Positions 9,307 through 17,497 of a DNA stretch of 64,000 nucleotides are shown here, piece by piece. This DNA comes from a bacterium (GTDB lineage: Bacteria > Patescibacteriota > Gracilibacteria > UBA4473): positions 1 through 64,000 of the forward strand of contig JABGQW010000014.1 in the NCBI GenBank assembly GCA_018648585.1, given 5' to 3'. The notes under the pieces were generated by a model that worked only from the letters and a program-made list of their open reading frames with translations, ran no database searches and was not told the origin of the DNA. Within the stretch, counting starts at the first letter, position 1, and each line of letters starts with the position of its first letter. The position numbers and the translations under genes are program-made.

Positions 9307-10493
9307 TCTTGTGGTTTTTGAAGAAATGTTGTGAACCACTGATTCCACAATTTCGTATTTTCAAGCATCACAGAAAACACCGTGTTCAAATTGTCGAGCG
9401 AGTTGTCGATCTGCACCGCATTTTTTTCCACGCTATTTTTGCGCAGCACGGTTTTGAAATTTTGGATCGTTTTTTTGAAAATATTTTCTCGATTTTTGCG
9501 AATATTTTCCAACGATTCGTGCGCCTCCGTTTTGGACTGCGAAAAAATCGATTCCAGCCGAATCCGCCAATCTTCGGTTTGCTGGTCCACCATCGCCGCG
9601 GATAAAATTCCTTCGAGTTCGTGCCCAAACTGCGCAAGTTTTGAAGTTTCCATTCCGATCGGAACCACCGGCGCGTACGGAGATTCGCTGGCCTGAAACG
9701 ACTGCCCGCTGCCACCAAAAATCCCGCCGGCGAACGGAAGTTCCCACATTTCTTTCGTCGCCATTCCCGCCACGAGCGAGTGCGAATTTAAATTTTGAAA
9801 AATTTTCGTAATTTCCTGGAGCGACGCCGCGACTGACTGATCGGTCGAAGAAAATTCTGTTTTTGACGGCTGCTGCGATTCCCGCTGATCGAGCCACGTT
9901 TCGAAGTCTGTGTCGTAATTTTCGGGATTGGAAATGATGTCGGTTTTTGGTTTTTTTGAAAATTCTGGATCGGGCTGCTCCGCTTTTTCGCCAAACAAAA
10001 TCGAATCAATTTTATTGAGATCCGTGATCACGTCGAACGGAGAATTCGCGGTTTGGTCGCCCGCGTCGCCGTCGGAGAAAATCAGTGCCAAACTTCCGGT
10101 CAGCGCAAGAAAATTTTCCTGGCGCAGCAGCGATCGCTCGAGATCGAAACGATCCGAAACAAAATTTCGAAAACTCGAGTAGCCACTTTTTCCAGAAGTT
10201 CCCTGCGGCCGAAATCCGGGAACGCCGCCGTCGCCGATTTTTTCAAGATCAGAAATTGTCACCAGTTGCGATTCGTCCGAGCACAAAATTTCTGACGACT
10301 GGCACACGCGTTCGAGCAAAATTTCCTCATTTTCTTCGTGCGTGTGATCGTAAATTTTTTGGTACAATCCGAAAAATCCAGAAATTTCAAGCGCGCTGTC
10401 AGGATTTTCAAAAACGCGATCCGGATAAAATTCTGCCTGCGCCGTTCCGCAAATCGCGAGAAAAATAAAAAGCCAGCAAAATTTTTTCATCAT
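9303..10493 (-). CDS. Exported protein of unknown function, second gene of a secreted cassette
   Basis: 396 residues with a signal peptide (MMKKFCWLFIFLAICGTAQA|EF). The start overlaps the preceding stop as ATGA and the end overlaps the next gene's start the same way. The mature part is Ser, Asp, Gln and Glu rich, with long predicted helices in the last 120 residues (around RLESIFSQSKTEAHESLENI) and a Gly/Ser/Pro-rich linker near residues 90-110. No catalytic motif is visible. It resembles a periplasmic or surface helical protein; function unknown. Confidence 0.65.
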   Translation of the reverse strand: MMKKFCWLFIFLAICGTAQAEFYPDRVFENPDSALEISGFFGLYQKIYDHTHEENEEILLERVCQSSEILCSDESQLVTISDLEKIGDGGVPGFRPQGTSGKSGYSSFRNFVSDRFDLERSLLRQENFLALTGSLALIFSDGDAGDQTANSPFDVITDLNKIDSILFGEKAEQPDPEFSKKPKTDIISNPENYDTDFETWLDQRESQQPSKTEFSSTDQSVAASLQEITKIFQNLNSHSLVAGMATKEMWELPFAGGIFGGSGQSFQASESPYAPVVPIGMETSKLAQFGHELEGILSAAMVDQQTEDWRIRLESIFSQSKTEAHESLENIRKNRENIFKKTIQNFKTVLRKNSVEKNAVQIDNSLDNLNTVFSVMLENTKLWNQWFTTFLQKPQE

Positions 10494-11272
10494 TTTGAGG
10501 CGTTGATAAATTTCGCAGAAAATTGGTCAAAATCCTGGAGAAAACTTTGAAAATGCGTTTGCGAATCGTTGAGTTCCATCCGCAATCCGACGCTCCACGC
10601 GTGCAGCTGGTACTGCTCGAGGAAATTTGTGTAAAATGACAACATCACCGCCAACGATTCCGCAGATTTTTTTTGTTCGCGATCGAACGCGCGCTGCCAG
10701 ATTTCGAAATCGGACAACAATTCCGCGCGATTTCCCGTCGGATTTTCGTGGGAAAAAGAAACCGTGTCCCGCGATTTTGCCGATAAAAATTGCTGGTACC
10801 CGCACCACTCGCGCAGCGCGATTTCCGAAATCATGCACGCAGAATAATTCGGTTGATCGGCGCAAAAATCGACCGGTTTTTTTGGCAAAACAATCGTGCA
10901 ATTTTCAGAATTTTCGAAATTTGCACCGCGAATTTTTTGCAATTCTGCCCGAACATTTTCTTGTTTTTCACTGGAAGAAAACGCGATCACATTTTCGTCT
11001 GTCTGCGCGACCGCCGTCCGCATCGCTTCGTCAAAAAAACAGCTCATCCCCGCGTGGTACCGCGCAGAAACAATTTCCAGCGTTTCGTCGAGCGAGTACG
11101 AATTTTTATTTCCGCACAACTCGCGCACCAATCCGGCATGTTTTTCGCCCGCAAAACTTTCCCACGGAAAAAGTCGTTCGCGCACCGTCGGATCGAGATC
11201 TGCAGAAATTTGAAAAAAAGGAGTCAGAATCGCTCCGAGAAAAATTCCCGCAAAAAGTTTTTTTATTTTCAC
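10490..11272 (-). CDS. Exported Cys-containing helical protein, first gene of a secreted cassette
   Basis: 260 residues from a GTG start at 11272, four bases after the glycosyltransferase stop. Signal peptide MKIKKLFAGIFLGAILTPFFQISA|DL. The mature chain has six or more Cys (for example CADQPNYSACM and REWCGYQ), suggesting disulfides in an exported protein. The last 90 residues are predicted helical. No known domain recognised. It is coupled by ATGA overlap to the 396-residue exported protein downstream and probably shares its transcript with the glycosyltransferase upstream. Confidence 0.65.
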   Translation of the reverse strand: MKIKKLFAGIFLGAILTPFFQISADLDPTVRERLFPWESFAGEKHAGLVRELCGNKNSYSLDETLEIVSARYHAGMSCFFDEAMRTAVAQTDENVIAFSSSEKQENVRAELQKIRGANFENSENCTIVLPKKPVDFCADQPNYSACMISEIALREWCGYQQFLSAKSRDTVSFSHENPTGNRAELLSDFEIWQRAFDREQKKSAESLAVMLSFYTNFLEQYQLHAWSVGLRMELNDSQTHFQSFLQDFDQFSAKFINASK

Positions 11273-11273
11273 G

Positions 11274-12404
11274 TCAAAATTGTACCACCTCGCGGTAGAT
11301 TTTCAACGTCGCATCTGCGGAAAAATCCCAACTAAATTTTTTGACACGCTCCGCTCCCCGCGCGACCAAATCCGCCGCGAGTTTTGGATTTTCTAAAATT
11401 TCAGAAATTTTCGCCGCCATTTCCTCCGTATTTTTGGGGTTGAAAAAAAGTGCCGCGTCGCCACAAACTTCCGGAATCGCGGACGAATTCGACGCTGCGA
11501 CCGGCGTCCCGGCCGCCATCGCTTCGAGCGGCGGAAGTCCGAAACCTTCGTAAAAACTGGGAAAAACGTACACCGCGGCGGCGGAGTACAATTTTTGGAG
11601 ATCGGCAAAATCGACAAGTCCGACAAATTTTACCGATTTTTCGAGATTTAAATTTTTCACGGTTTCCAAAACTTCCGGATAATTTGGATCCTGTTTTCCA
11701 GTAATCACTAAATTTAAATTTTTAATTTTTAATTCTTCATTTTTAATTCGCGCAAATGCGCGCAAGAGTCCGACCAAATTTTTGTGTTCGCGCCAGACGC
11801 CGGTGTACAACAGAAATTTTTCCGGCAGATCGAATTTTTTTCGGATTTCAAAATGCTCGGATTCCGAGCGCGGAGAAAATTCATTTCCGATCCCGTTCCA
11901 GATCGGCGTAATTTTTTTCGGAGAAACTCGAAACAACTTTTCAACGTCTGCTGCGGTGTTTTTCGAAACGGTGATCACTTTTTTTGATCGGAAAATCGCG
12001 TTCGAAATCACGATCCGGTACGCAATTTTTCGCCACCAGCTGCTGAATTTTTTTCCCGGGAAAAATGAAATCGTCGTGTCGTGAATCGTGACGACAAATT
12101 TTCCGCGGTACAAAATCGGCACGTTAAAATGTGTGAAATGCACGAGATCACATTTTTCGCGATTGAGAATTTTGAGAAAATGAGTCTGCTCCGCGAGCGA
12201 ATAATGTGGCGCGTTGACGCAAATTTTTCGGACATTTTTTGGAAAATCGAACTGCGAAAATTGCGGTTCGTTCAAAAACAAAACCCACTGCACATCCGGA
12301 AATTTTGAGAAAAATCGGCGCGTCAGTTCAAAATTGTACCGCCCGATCCCGGTGAACGCGTCGGAAAACATTCGCGCGTCGATGCCGATTTTGACAGGTT
12401 TCAC
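11274..12404 (-). CDS. Glycosyltransferase, family 4 (GT-B fold)
   Basis: Transfers a sugar from a nucleotide-sugar donor, probably in cell-surface polysaccharide synthesis; 376 residues from a GTG start. The N-terminal half opens with IGIDARMFSDAFTGIGRY, the acceptor-side loop typical of this group. The donor-binding EX7E motif is in PSFYEGFGLPPLEAMAAGTP. Between the domains, RIKNEELKIKNLNLVIT contains a translated short repeat (11717-11749) that also occurs upstream of the start at 12421-12449. It heads a probable four-gene minus-strand operon with three exported proteins. The exact acceptor cannot be told. Confidence 0.9.
   Translation of the reverse strand: MKPVKIGIDARMFSDAFTGIGRYNFELTRRFFSKFPDVQWVLFLNEPQFSQFDFPKNVRKICVNAPHYSLAEQTHFLKILNREKCDLVHFTHFNVPILYRGKFVVTIHDTTISFFPGKKFSSWWRKIAYRIVISNAIFRSKKVITVSKNTAADVEKLFRVSPKKITPIWNGIGNEFSPRSESEHFEIRKKFDLPEKFLLYTGVWREHKNLVGLLRAFARIKNEELKIKNLNLVITGKQDPNYPEVLETVKNLNLEKSVKFVGLVDFADLQKLYSAAAVYVFPSFYEGFGLPPLEAMAAGTPVAASNSSAIPEVCGDAALFFNPKNTEEMAAKISEILENPKLAADLVARGAERVKKFSWDFSADATLKIYREVVQF
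11717..11749. repeat. EELKIKN-type short repeat inside the glycosyltransferase gene
   Basis: A/T-only-looking repeat (TTTTTAATTTTTAATTCTTC then ATTTTTAATTC on the plus strand) read in frame as KNEELKIKN on the coding strand. A sister copy lies outside the gene at 12421-12449. It contributes a Lys/Glu-rich insertion between the two GT-B domains without breaking the frame. Confidence 0.55.
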
Positions 12405-12420
12405 GCGCGCAGTGTACGGA

Positions 12421-12449
12421 GAAAAATTAAAAATGAAAAATTAAAAATG
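12421..12449. repeat. Intergenic copy of the A/T repeat
   Basis: Two tandem copies of GAAAAATTAAAAAT lie immediately upstream of the glycosyltransferase start. The sequence is the same word as the in-frame repeat inside that gene (11717-11749). Confidence 0.5.
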
Positions 12450-12510
12450 CAGAATTTTCAAAAATTTTGTCATCGCGAATGAAACCAAACAATCTCAGTC
12501 AAAAAGCGAG

Positions 12511-12538
12511 TTGATTTTTTCTGGAAAAAAAGTAGAGT
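12511..12538 (+). promoter_or_regulatory. Promoter of tRNA-His
   Basis: TTGATT, a 16-base spacer and TAGAGT place a transcription start a few bases before the tRNA at 12551. Match to sigma-70 is moderate. Confidence 0.45.
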
Positions 12539-12550
12539 CCTCCTCGCTGC

Positions 12551-12626
12551 GGCGGACGTAGCTCAGTGGTAGAGCAGCGGATTGTGGTTCCGCTGGCCGT
12601 GGGTTCAATCCCCATCGTCCGCCCCA
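12551..12626 (+). tRNA. tRNA-His (GTG)
   Basis: Complete cloverleaf. Acceptor stem GCGGACG pairs with CGTCCGC, and the extra G-1 (12551) opposite discriminator C is the histidine identity element. The anticodon loop is TTGTGGT (anticodon GTG), the T loop TTCAATC, and CCA is encoded in the gene. It lies between minus-strand genes with its own promoter. Confidence 0.96.
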
Positions 12627-12629
12627 TTT

Positions 12630-13508
12630 TTATTTTTGAAAATCTTCAATCGCGTTTTTCTCGCACCACGAGCGAACTTTTTCTGCGTACGGATCGCCGA
12701 GCGTGAAAGTTTTTGCGCCGAATTTTTTTGCCAAAATCAAAAAATGCAGCCGCTGCCCGATCGCGATTTCCACGGAACTGAAAAGAGCAATCGCCTCGCT
12801 CGCTGTCTCGGGAAAAATAGTTTTTCCGTCCCAATTTTCCGGAGAAAAACGCGCGTCACCGGGTTCCATCGCGACGAAAATTTTTTCGTGATCGGGGAAG
12901 TTTTTCAGAATTTTAGAAAAATCTGCGCGCGCACGAGAATTGATCAAAACTCGTTTTTTCTTTTTTTCAGCGCCAGAAATTTTCCAGGATTCGACACGAT
13001 CGCCGACGACCAAACTTTCGATTTTCAATTTTTTCAAAACCGCTGCGGACGCGGCATCTCGCACGGAAATTTTCGAAATCCCGCGGAGTGATTTTTTCAA
13101 AATTGCGCGCTGCAAAAAATTCTGCGGCTCGTCGATTCCCTGATTTTCGAGAAAAATTTCAGCGTCGGGAAAATATTTTTTCAGCCAAAAAATCGTCGCG
13201 CCCCAAATCCAAAACGCGCGGCTGCGAATCGCGAAAAGTCCCCCGCCGGGAAAAATAATTTTGGAAACCTGTCCGCGCAAAACTCGAAGTTCGCGGCGAA
13301 ATTCTTTTTTCAAAAAAAACGAGAAAAAACTCCGCAACCCACTCGGAAACGGTTGAATCGTTTCAAATGTTCGTTCGGAAAATTTCTGCGAAAATTCCGC
13401 GTCCGCCGTCGCGACGATCGCGTCCGAAAATTTTGACAGCGCGGCGGCGAGGATCAGTTCGTCCCCGACGTTTCGCGCCCCGAAGTTTCCGATCAGGAGA
13501 GTTTTCAT
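12630..13508 (-). CDS. Polysaccharide pyruvyl transferase family protein (CsaB-like)
   Basis: 292 residues. The start MKTLLIGNFGARNVGDELIL is the conserved opening of the PS_pyruv_trans family (GxxNxGDE), and the C-terminal SSVEIAIGQRLHFLILAKKFGAKTFTLGDPYAEKV is its signature GxRLHFxI segment. CsaB members add a pyruvyl ketal from phosphoenolpyruvate to a wall polysaccharide, creating the ligand for SLH domains. The window also encodes a secreted protein with three SLH repeats (25632-26846), which fits. Other family members pyruvylate different exopolysaccharides, so the CsaB role is inference. Confidence 0.8.
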   Translation of the reverse strand: MKTLLIGNFGARNVGDELILAAALSKFSDAIVATADAEFSQKFSERTFETIQPFPSGLRSFFSFFLKKEFRRELRVLRGQVSKIIFPGGGLFAIRSRAFWIWGATIFWLKKYFPDAEIFLENQGIDEPQNFLQRAILKKSLRGISKISVRDAASAAVLKKLKIESLVVGDRVESWKISGAEKKKKRVLINSRARADFSKILKNFPDHEKIFVAMEPGDARFSPENWDGKTIFPETASEAIALFSSVEIAIGQRLHFLILAKKFGAKTFTLGDPYAEKVRSWCEKNAIEDFQK

Positions 13509-13547
13509 GCAAAAAAAATAACGATTTTTCGGAAATTTGTAAAATCT

Positions 13548-14933
13548 TCACGCTCGCACAAACTGCGCCACCGTCTCCACGTGCGCCGTGTGCGGGAACT
13601 GATCGACGAGTGCAAATTTTTCGAGACGAAATCCTGCCGCCATCAAAATTTTCGCATCGCGCGCCTGCGTCGATGGATTGCAGGAAACATAAATAATTTT
13701 TCCCGGAGCGCGCTCAATAATTCGTTCGAGTGATTTTGTTTCGATTCCCGCTCGCGGCGGATCCAAAACCATGACTTCGGTTCCGCGATTTGCTTTTCCC
13801 ACGCACGAAAAATTGTGCGCTTTCAGCCATTTTCGCACATCCGCGCAGGCAAAAGTCACATTTTTAATTTCATTTTTTTCCGCATTTTTTTTCGCATCTT
13901 CCACTGCCGATTCGACAATTTCAACGCCGATCACACGAGAATTTGGGAAATTTTTTGCGACCATCTGCGCGATCGTCCCCGTCCCGCAGAAAAGATCCAG
14001 CACGGATTCCCCGGATTTCAAATCTAAAAATTGAACAACTTTTTTGTACAGCTCTGCGGCCGCCGCAGGATTTGGTTGAAAAAAGGAATCGCGTGAAATT
14101 TCAAATTCCAATCCGCCGAGAACTTCTCGCAATTTTGGCGATCCCAAAATCAACGTTGATTTTTGCTCGGTGTGGCGAGAATCCGTTCGAATTTTTTGCG
14201 TGTGAAAAATTCCCCCGAACCGTTCGCCCATTTTTTTTGAAAGAAAATCTGCCAACAATTTTGGATCAAATTTCGCGTCGGTTCCCGCGGTGACAATTTC
14301 CACGAGAAATTTATTTTCGACACAAGATCGCCGCACCACCAGCGACTCAAAAAATCCCGCGCTTTTTTCATCGAGTGGCGGAAGTTTTGTTTTTTCACAA
14401 AATTTTCGAATCTCGGGAACAAGTTTTTCAAAAAATTCGTCGAACAATCCGCACGGTTTTTCGAGCGATTCAACGATTTGAAATTGTCCGCGTTTTTTCG
14501 ATCCCAGCGCAAAATTTCCGTCGGCATCGATGCCGAACAAAAAATCCATTTTGTTTCGGTACCAAAATTCTTGCGGACTTTTTACAAATTCATCCCAGAC
14601 CGTTTCGAGATCAAACTGAACAAATTTTTTGTACAAATCGACGGTCTGTTTTTTCTTGATTTCTCGCTGCATTTCCACGGGAATCGTAATCCACGGAGCG
14701 CCCGGCACGAGCTGCAAATCAGGAATTTTTTCAAATTTTGAACGGCTCAAAACTTCCACGGCGACCGCCTCGGCAAATCGTTTTTTCACTTTTTTTATTC
14801 TGGCGCGAACTCGCTGTCCGGTGATTCCCCCATCGACGAAAATCACAAAATCTTCCACTTTTGCGACGCCGCTCCCGCCGAACGCGAGATCCACAATTTC
14901 CACATCGAGAACGGTTCCAGGTTCAATTTTCAT
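13548..14933 (-). CDS. TRAM-domain RNA (uracil-5-)-methyltransferase, TrmA/RlmCD family
   Basis: Methylates C5 of uridine in 23S rRNA or tRNA using S-adenosylmethionine. 461 residues from the ATG at 14933, chosen because it directly precedes the TRAM domain (residues 3-55). The AdoMet pocket is VLDLFCGTGTIAQM, and the catalytic Cys is in IIYVSCNPSTQARD near the end. The 4Fe-4S cysteine cluster that normally follows TRAM in RlmD/RlmC is absent: the stretch PDLQLVPGAPWITIPVEM has no Cys. Which uridine is methylated cannot be decided. Divergent from the hydrolase gene at 14972. Confidence 0.88.
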   Translation of the reverse strand: MKIEPGTVLDVEIVDLAFGGSGVAKVEDFVIFVDGGITGQRVRARIKKVKKRFAEAVAVEVLSRSKFEKIPDLQLVPGAPWITIPVEMQREIKKKQTVDLYKKFVQFDLETVWDEFVKSPQEFWYRNKMDFLFGIDADGNFALGSKKRGQFQIVESLEKPCGLFDEFFEKLVPEIRKFCEKTKLPPLDEKSAGFFESLVVRRSCVENKFLVEIVTAGTDAKFDPKLLADFLSKKMGERFGGIFHTQKIRTDSRHTEQKSTLILGSPKLREVLGGLEFEISRDSFFQPNPAAAAELYKKVVQFLDLKSGESVLDLFCGTGTIAQMVAKNFPNSRVIGVEIVESAVEDAKKNAEKNEIKNVTFACADVRKWLKAHNFSCVGKANRGTEVMVLDPPRAGIETKSLERIIERAPGKIIYVSCNPSTQARDAKILMAAGFRLEKFALVDQFPHTAHVETVAQFVRA

Positions 14934-14971
14934 CTGGAAAGAAAGTAGCTTTTTTTCGAAAATTTGCAAAA

Positions 14972-15775
14972 ATGTCCGCGATGAAATCTGAATTTTTAAA
15001 AGTCGCCGGAATGAAAACGCATTTTTTTCGTGCGGGATCCGGAGAAAAAATCGTGATTTTGCACGGCTGGGATCCGACGATAAATTTGGAAAAAAGTTAC
15101 GGCGCGCTCGTCGCGGAACTGGAGAAAAATTTCGAAGTTTTTGTCGTCGGGATGCCAGGATTTGGCGGTTCAGATTTTCCAGAAAAAACGGGTTGGACGA
15201 CCGAAAAATACGCCGAGTGGCTCGAGAATTTTTTGGAAAAAATGGGCGAGAAAAATGCGCCCGTGGCGCTGTACGGACACTCGTTCGGCTGCCGCGTGAT
15301 CGTGCGATTTTTGCGGAGAAATCCGAAATTCGCGGGAAAAATAATTTTGACGGGAGCCGCCGGAATCAAATGGAATCCCGAACGCGGGCGCCAGAAACTT
15401 TTATTCGCGGTGAACCAAAAATTTCCCGGATTCAAAAAAATGTTTCGGAAATTTTGTCCGCAAAAATTGCGCCCGCTGATCGTGGGAAAACTTCTCGGAG
15501 CGCACGACTGGGCGATCGTCCCCGACGCGCTGGAACAGACTTTGAAAAAAACGCTCGCCGAACCAGATTTTCGAAATGAACTGCCGAAAATTTCGCAGAA
15601 AATTCTGCTGATCTGGGGAGAAAATGACACAATCACGCCGACGAAATCCGCGCACGTTTTCGCCAAAAAATTGCCGCACGCCGAACTGGTAATTTTGCCC
15701 GAAGCGCGGCACGGGCTGCACCGCACACATTTTGAAAAAATTGTGCCGCTCGTGCGAAAATTTTTGGGAAAATGA
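14972..15775 (+). CDS. Alpha/beta-fold hydrolase
   Basis: 267 residues from ATG 14972 (MSAMKSEFLKV); ATG 14981 is equally possible. The catalytic triad is visible: nucleophile Ser in YGHSFGCRV, Asp in WGENDTITPT, and His in ARHGLHRTHF. The oxyanion segment is LHGWDP. Substrate unknown; the closest general type is the MhpC/esterase-lipase group. No signal peptide, so cytoplasmic. Its stop overlaps the start of the cysteine-rich protein gene by ATGA, implying coupled translation. Confidence 0.85.
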   Translation: MSAMKSEFLKVAGMKTHFFRAGSGEKIVILHGWDPTINLEKSYGALVAELEKNFEVFVVGMPGFGGSDFPEKTGWTTEKYAEWLENFLEKMGEKNAPVALYGHSFGCRVIVRFLRRNPKFAGKIILTGAAGIKWNPERGRQKLLFAVNQKFPGFKKMFRKFCPQKLRPLIVGKLLGAHDWAIVPDALEQTLKKTLAEPDFRNELPKISQKILLIWGENDTITPTKSAHVFAKKLPHAELVILPEARHGLHRTHFEKIVPLVRKFLGK

Positions 15776-17436
15776 AAAAAATCTGCGCGGTTTCAAAAAA
15801 AGAATTTGAAATCTCGGCCGCAGATTTGGAATTTTACAAAAAAATGGACGTGCCGCCGCCCTCGCTCTGCCCGGAGGAACGGCAACGGAGACGAATTTCG
15901 TACCGGAATTTTCGAAGTTTGTACCGCCGAAAATGCGACGCCACGGGAAAAAATTTGATTTCGATGTACCACGAAAAACAGGAATTTCCTGTTTTTGAAA
16001 ATTCGTACTGGTGGGGCGACGACTGGGACGCGAAAAGTTTCGGGCGCGATTTTGATTTTGAACGAAATTTTTTCGAACAGTACGCAGCGCTGGCGAACGA
16101 AGTTCCGCGGATGGCGACGCTGAACGTGAATTCTGAAAATTGCACGTACTCAAATTTTTCGTGGCTGTCGAAAAATTGCTACCTCGTTTTTGGCTGTGTG
16201 CGCGACGAGGACTGCCTGAACGGCCACATCGTCTGGGATTCGAAAAATTGCATCGACAATTTGTACATTTTTCGCTGCGAGTGGTGCTCCGAGTGCGTCG
16301 ACTGCGTGGATTGCTACGACACGCATTTTTCGACGGAATGCACCACCTGCGCGGAAAGTTTTTTTTGCCACGACTGCCGCGGCTGCAAAAATTGTTTCGG
16401 CTGCACAAACCTGCGGCAAAAAGAATTTTGGTTTTTGAACGAAAAATGTTCGCGTGAAAAATATTTTGAAAAACTGCGCGCGATCCAGCCATTTTCGCGA
16501 GAAACAATTTCAAACGGAAAATTCTGGCTCGAAAAATCGAAAAAAGAATCGTGCATTTTTCCTCCATTTTTTGGCGTGAAAAACGAAAATGTTTCCGGAA
16601 ATCACGTGTACGAATCGAAAGATTGTCACGACTGTTTTGACGTGAAACAGTGCGAGGACTCGAAATTTTTGTACACGGCGCACGGCGAAAAAAATTGCCG
16701 CGACATTTCGTTCACCGGCGCAACCTCGGATTTTTGCCTCGAATGTTTGGCGATCGGCGACGCCAATAATTTGCGATTTTGCCACGCGACCAACAACAGC
16801 TCCAACCTGACGTACTGCGAGTTTTGCTACAATTGTAAAAATTGTTTCGGCTGCAACGGACTGCGAAATGCCGAATTCTGCATTTTGAACAAACAATTTT
16901 CAAAATCCGAGTACGAAACCTTGAGCACAAAAATTATTCAGAAAATGCGAAAGACTGCAGAGTGGGGCGAATTCTTCCCGATGAAAAACTCTCCGTTCGC
17001 GTACAACGAAGCGATCGTGCAAGAATATTTGCCACTGAAAAAAGAAGAAATTCTGGCGCTCGAATTGCGCTGGCACGATACGCCGCCTCGGACGGAAAAG
17101 TCCTCCTTTTTAAAGGAGGATTTAGGAGAATTTAAAATTCCTGAAAAAATGGAAAATATCGGCGACGAGATTTTGGAACAAATTTTGAGCTGCGAAACCT
17201 GCGAAAACAATTTCAAAATTCAGTCGGCGGAACTCAAATTTCATCGAAAAATAAATCTCCCGCTGCCAACAATTTGTCCAGACTGCCGACATTCCGAGCG
17301 AATGAAATTGCGAAATCCTCGAACACTTTTTTTGCGCGAGTGCAAAAATTGTGCACAAAAAATCAAAACGTCATTTTCGCCAAATCGCACGGAGAAAGTT
17401 TTGTGCGAAAAATGTTACCTGAAAAAAATCAACTGA
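15772..17436 (+). CDS. Cysteine-rich multi-zinc-ribbon protein of a CPR-typical family
   Basis: 554 residues with about 50 Cys. The N-terminus has the family opening (CAVSKKEFEISAADLEFYKK, then PPPSLCPEERQRRR) and SYWWGDDWD. The middle is a long series of CxxC and CxxxxC clusters such as CSECVDCVDCYD and CRGCKNCFGC, in two halves that resemble each other. The C-terminus repeats the opening logic (LPLPTICPDCRHSERM) and ends with a CxnC zinc knuckle. I recall this family from CPR genomes, where it is often misnamed CaiB/BaiF; it has no CaiB features. Metal binding is inferred; function unknown. It carries an in-frame palindrome repeat at 17101-17133. Confidence 0.75.
   Translation: MKKICAVSKKEFEISAADLEFYKKMDVPPPSLCPEERQRRRISYRNFRSLYRRKCDATGKNLISMYHEKQEFPVFENSYWWGDDWDAKSFGRDFDFERNFFEQYAALANEVPRMATLNVNSENCTYSNFSWLSKNCYLVFGCVRDEDCLNGHIVWDSKNCIDNLYIFRCEWCSECVDCVDCYDTHFSTECTTCAESFFCHDCRGCKNCFGCTNLRQKEFWFLNEKCSREKYFEKLRAIQPFSRETISNGKFWLEKSKKESCIFPPFFGVKNENVSGNHVYESKDCHDCFDVKQCEDSKFLYTAHGEKNCRDISFTGATSDFCLECLAIGDANNLRFCHATNNSSNLTYCEFCYNCKNCFGCNGLRNAEFCILNKQFSKSEYETLSTKIIQKMRKTAEWGEFFPMKNSPFAYNEAIVQEYLPLKKEEILALELRWHDTPPRTEKSSFLKEDLGEFKIPEKMENIGDEILEQILSCETCENNFKIQSAELKFHRKINLPLPTICPDCRHSERMKLRNPRTLFLRECKNCAQKIKTSFSPNRTEKVLCEKCYLKKIN
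17101..17133 (+). repeat. In-frame palindromic repeat (diverged PPFLKG type)
   Basis: TCCTCCTT and AAGGAGGA form a hairpin with a 4-base loop, followed by TTTAGGAGAATTT. In the reading frame of the cysteine-rich protein it reads SSFLKEDLGEF, a diverged form of the SPPFLKGERGGF element at 18078. Confidence 0.6.
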
Positions 17437-17497
17437 TCGGATTTTGAATTTTTTTCAACACTTCCCAAATCGTCGCAAATCAGTACAATCGCGGCGA

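Noticed and set aside
15772-15775. Glycine reading of TGA (code 25, Gracilibacteria/Absconditabacteria)
   Set aside because: Stop TGA is used here and in several ATGA overlaps, and proteins end where families end.
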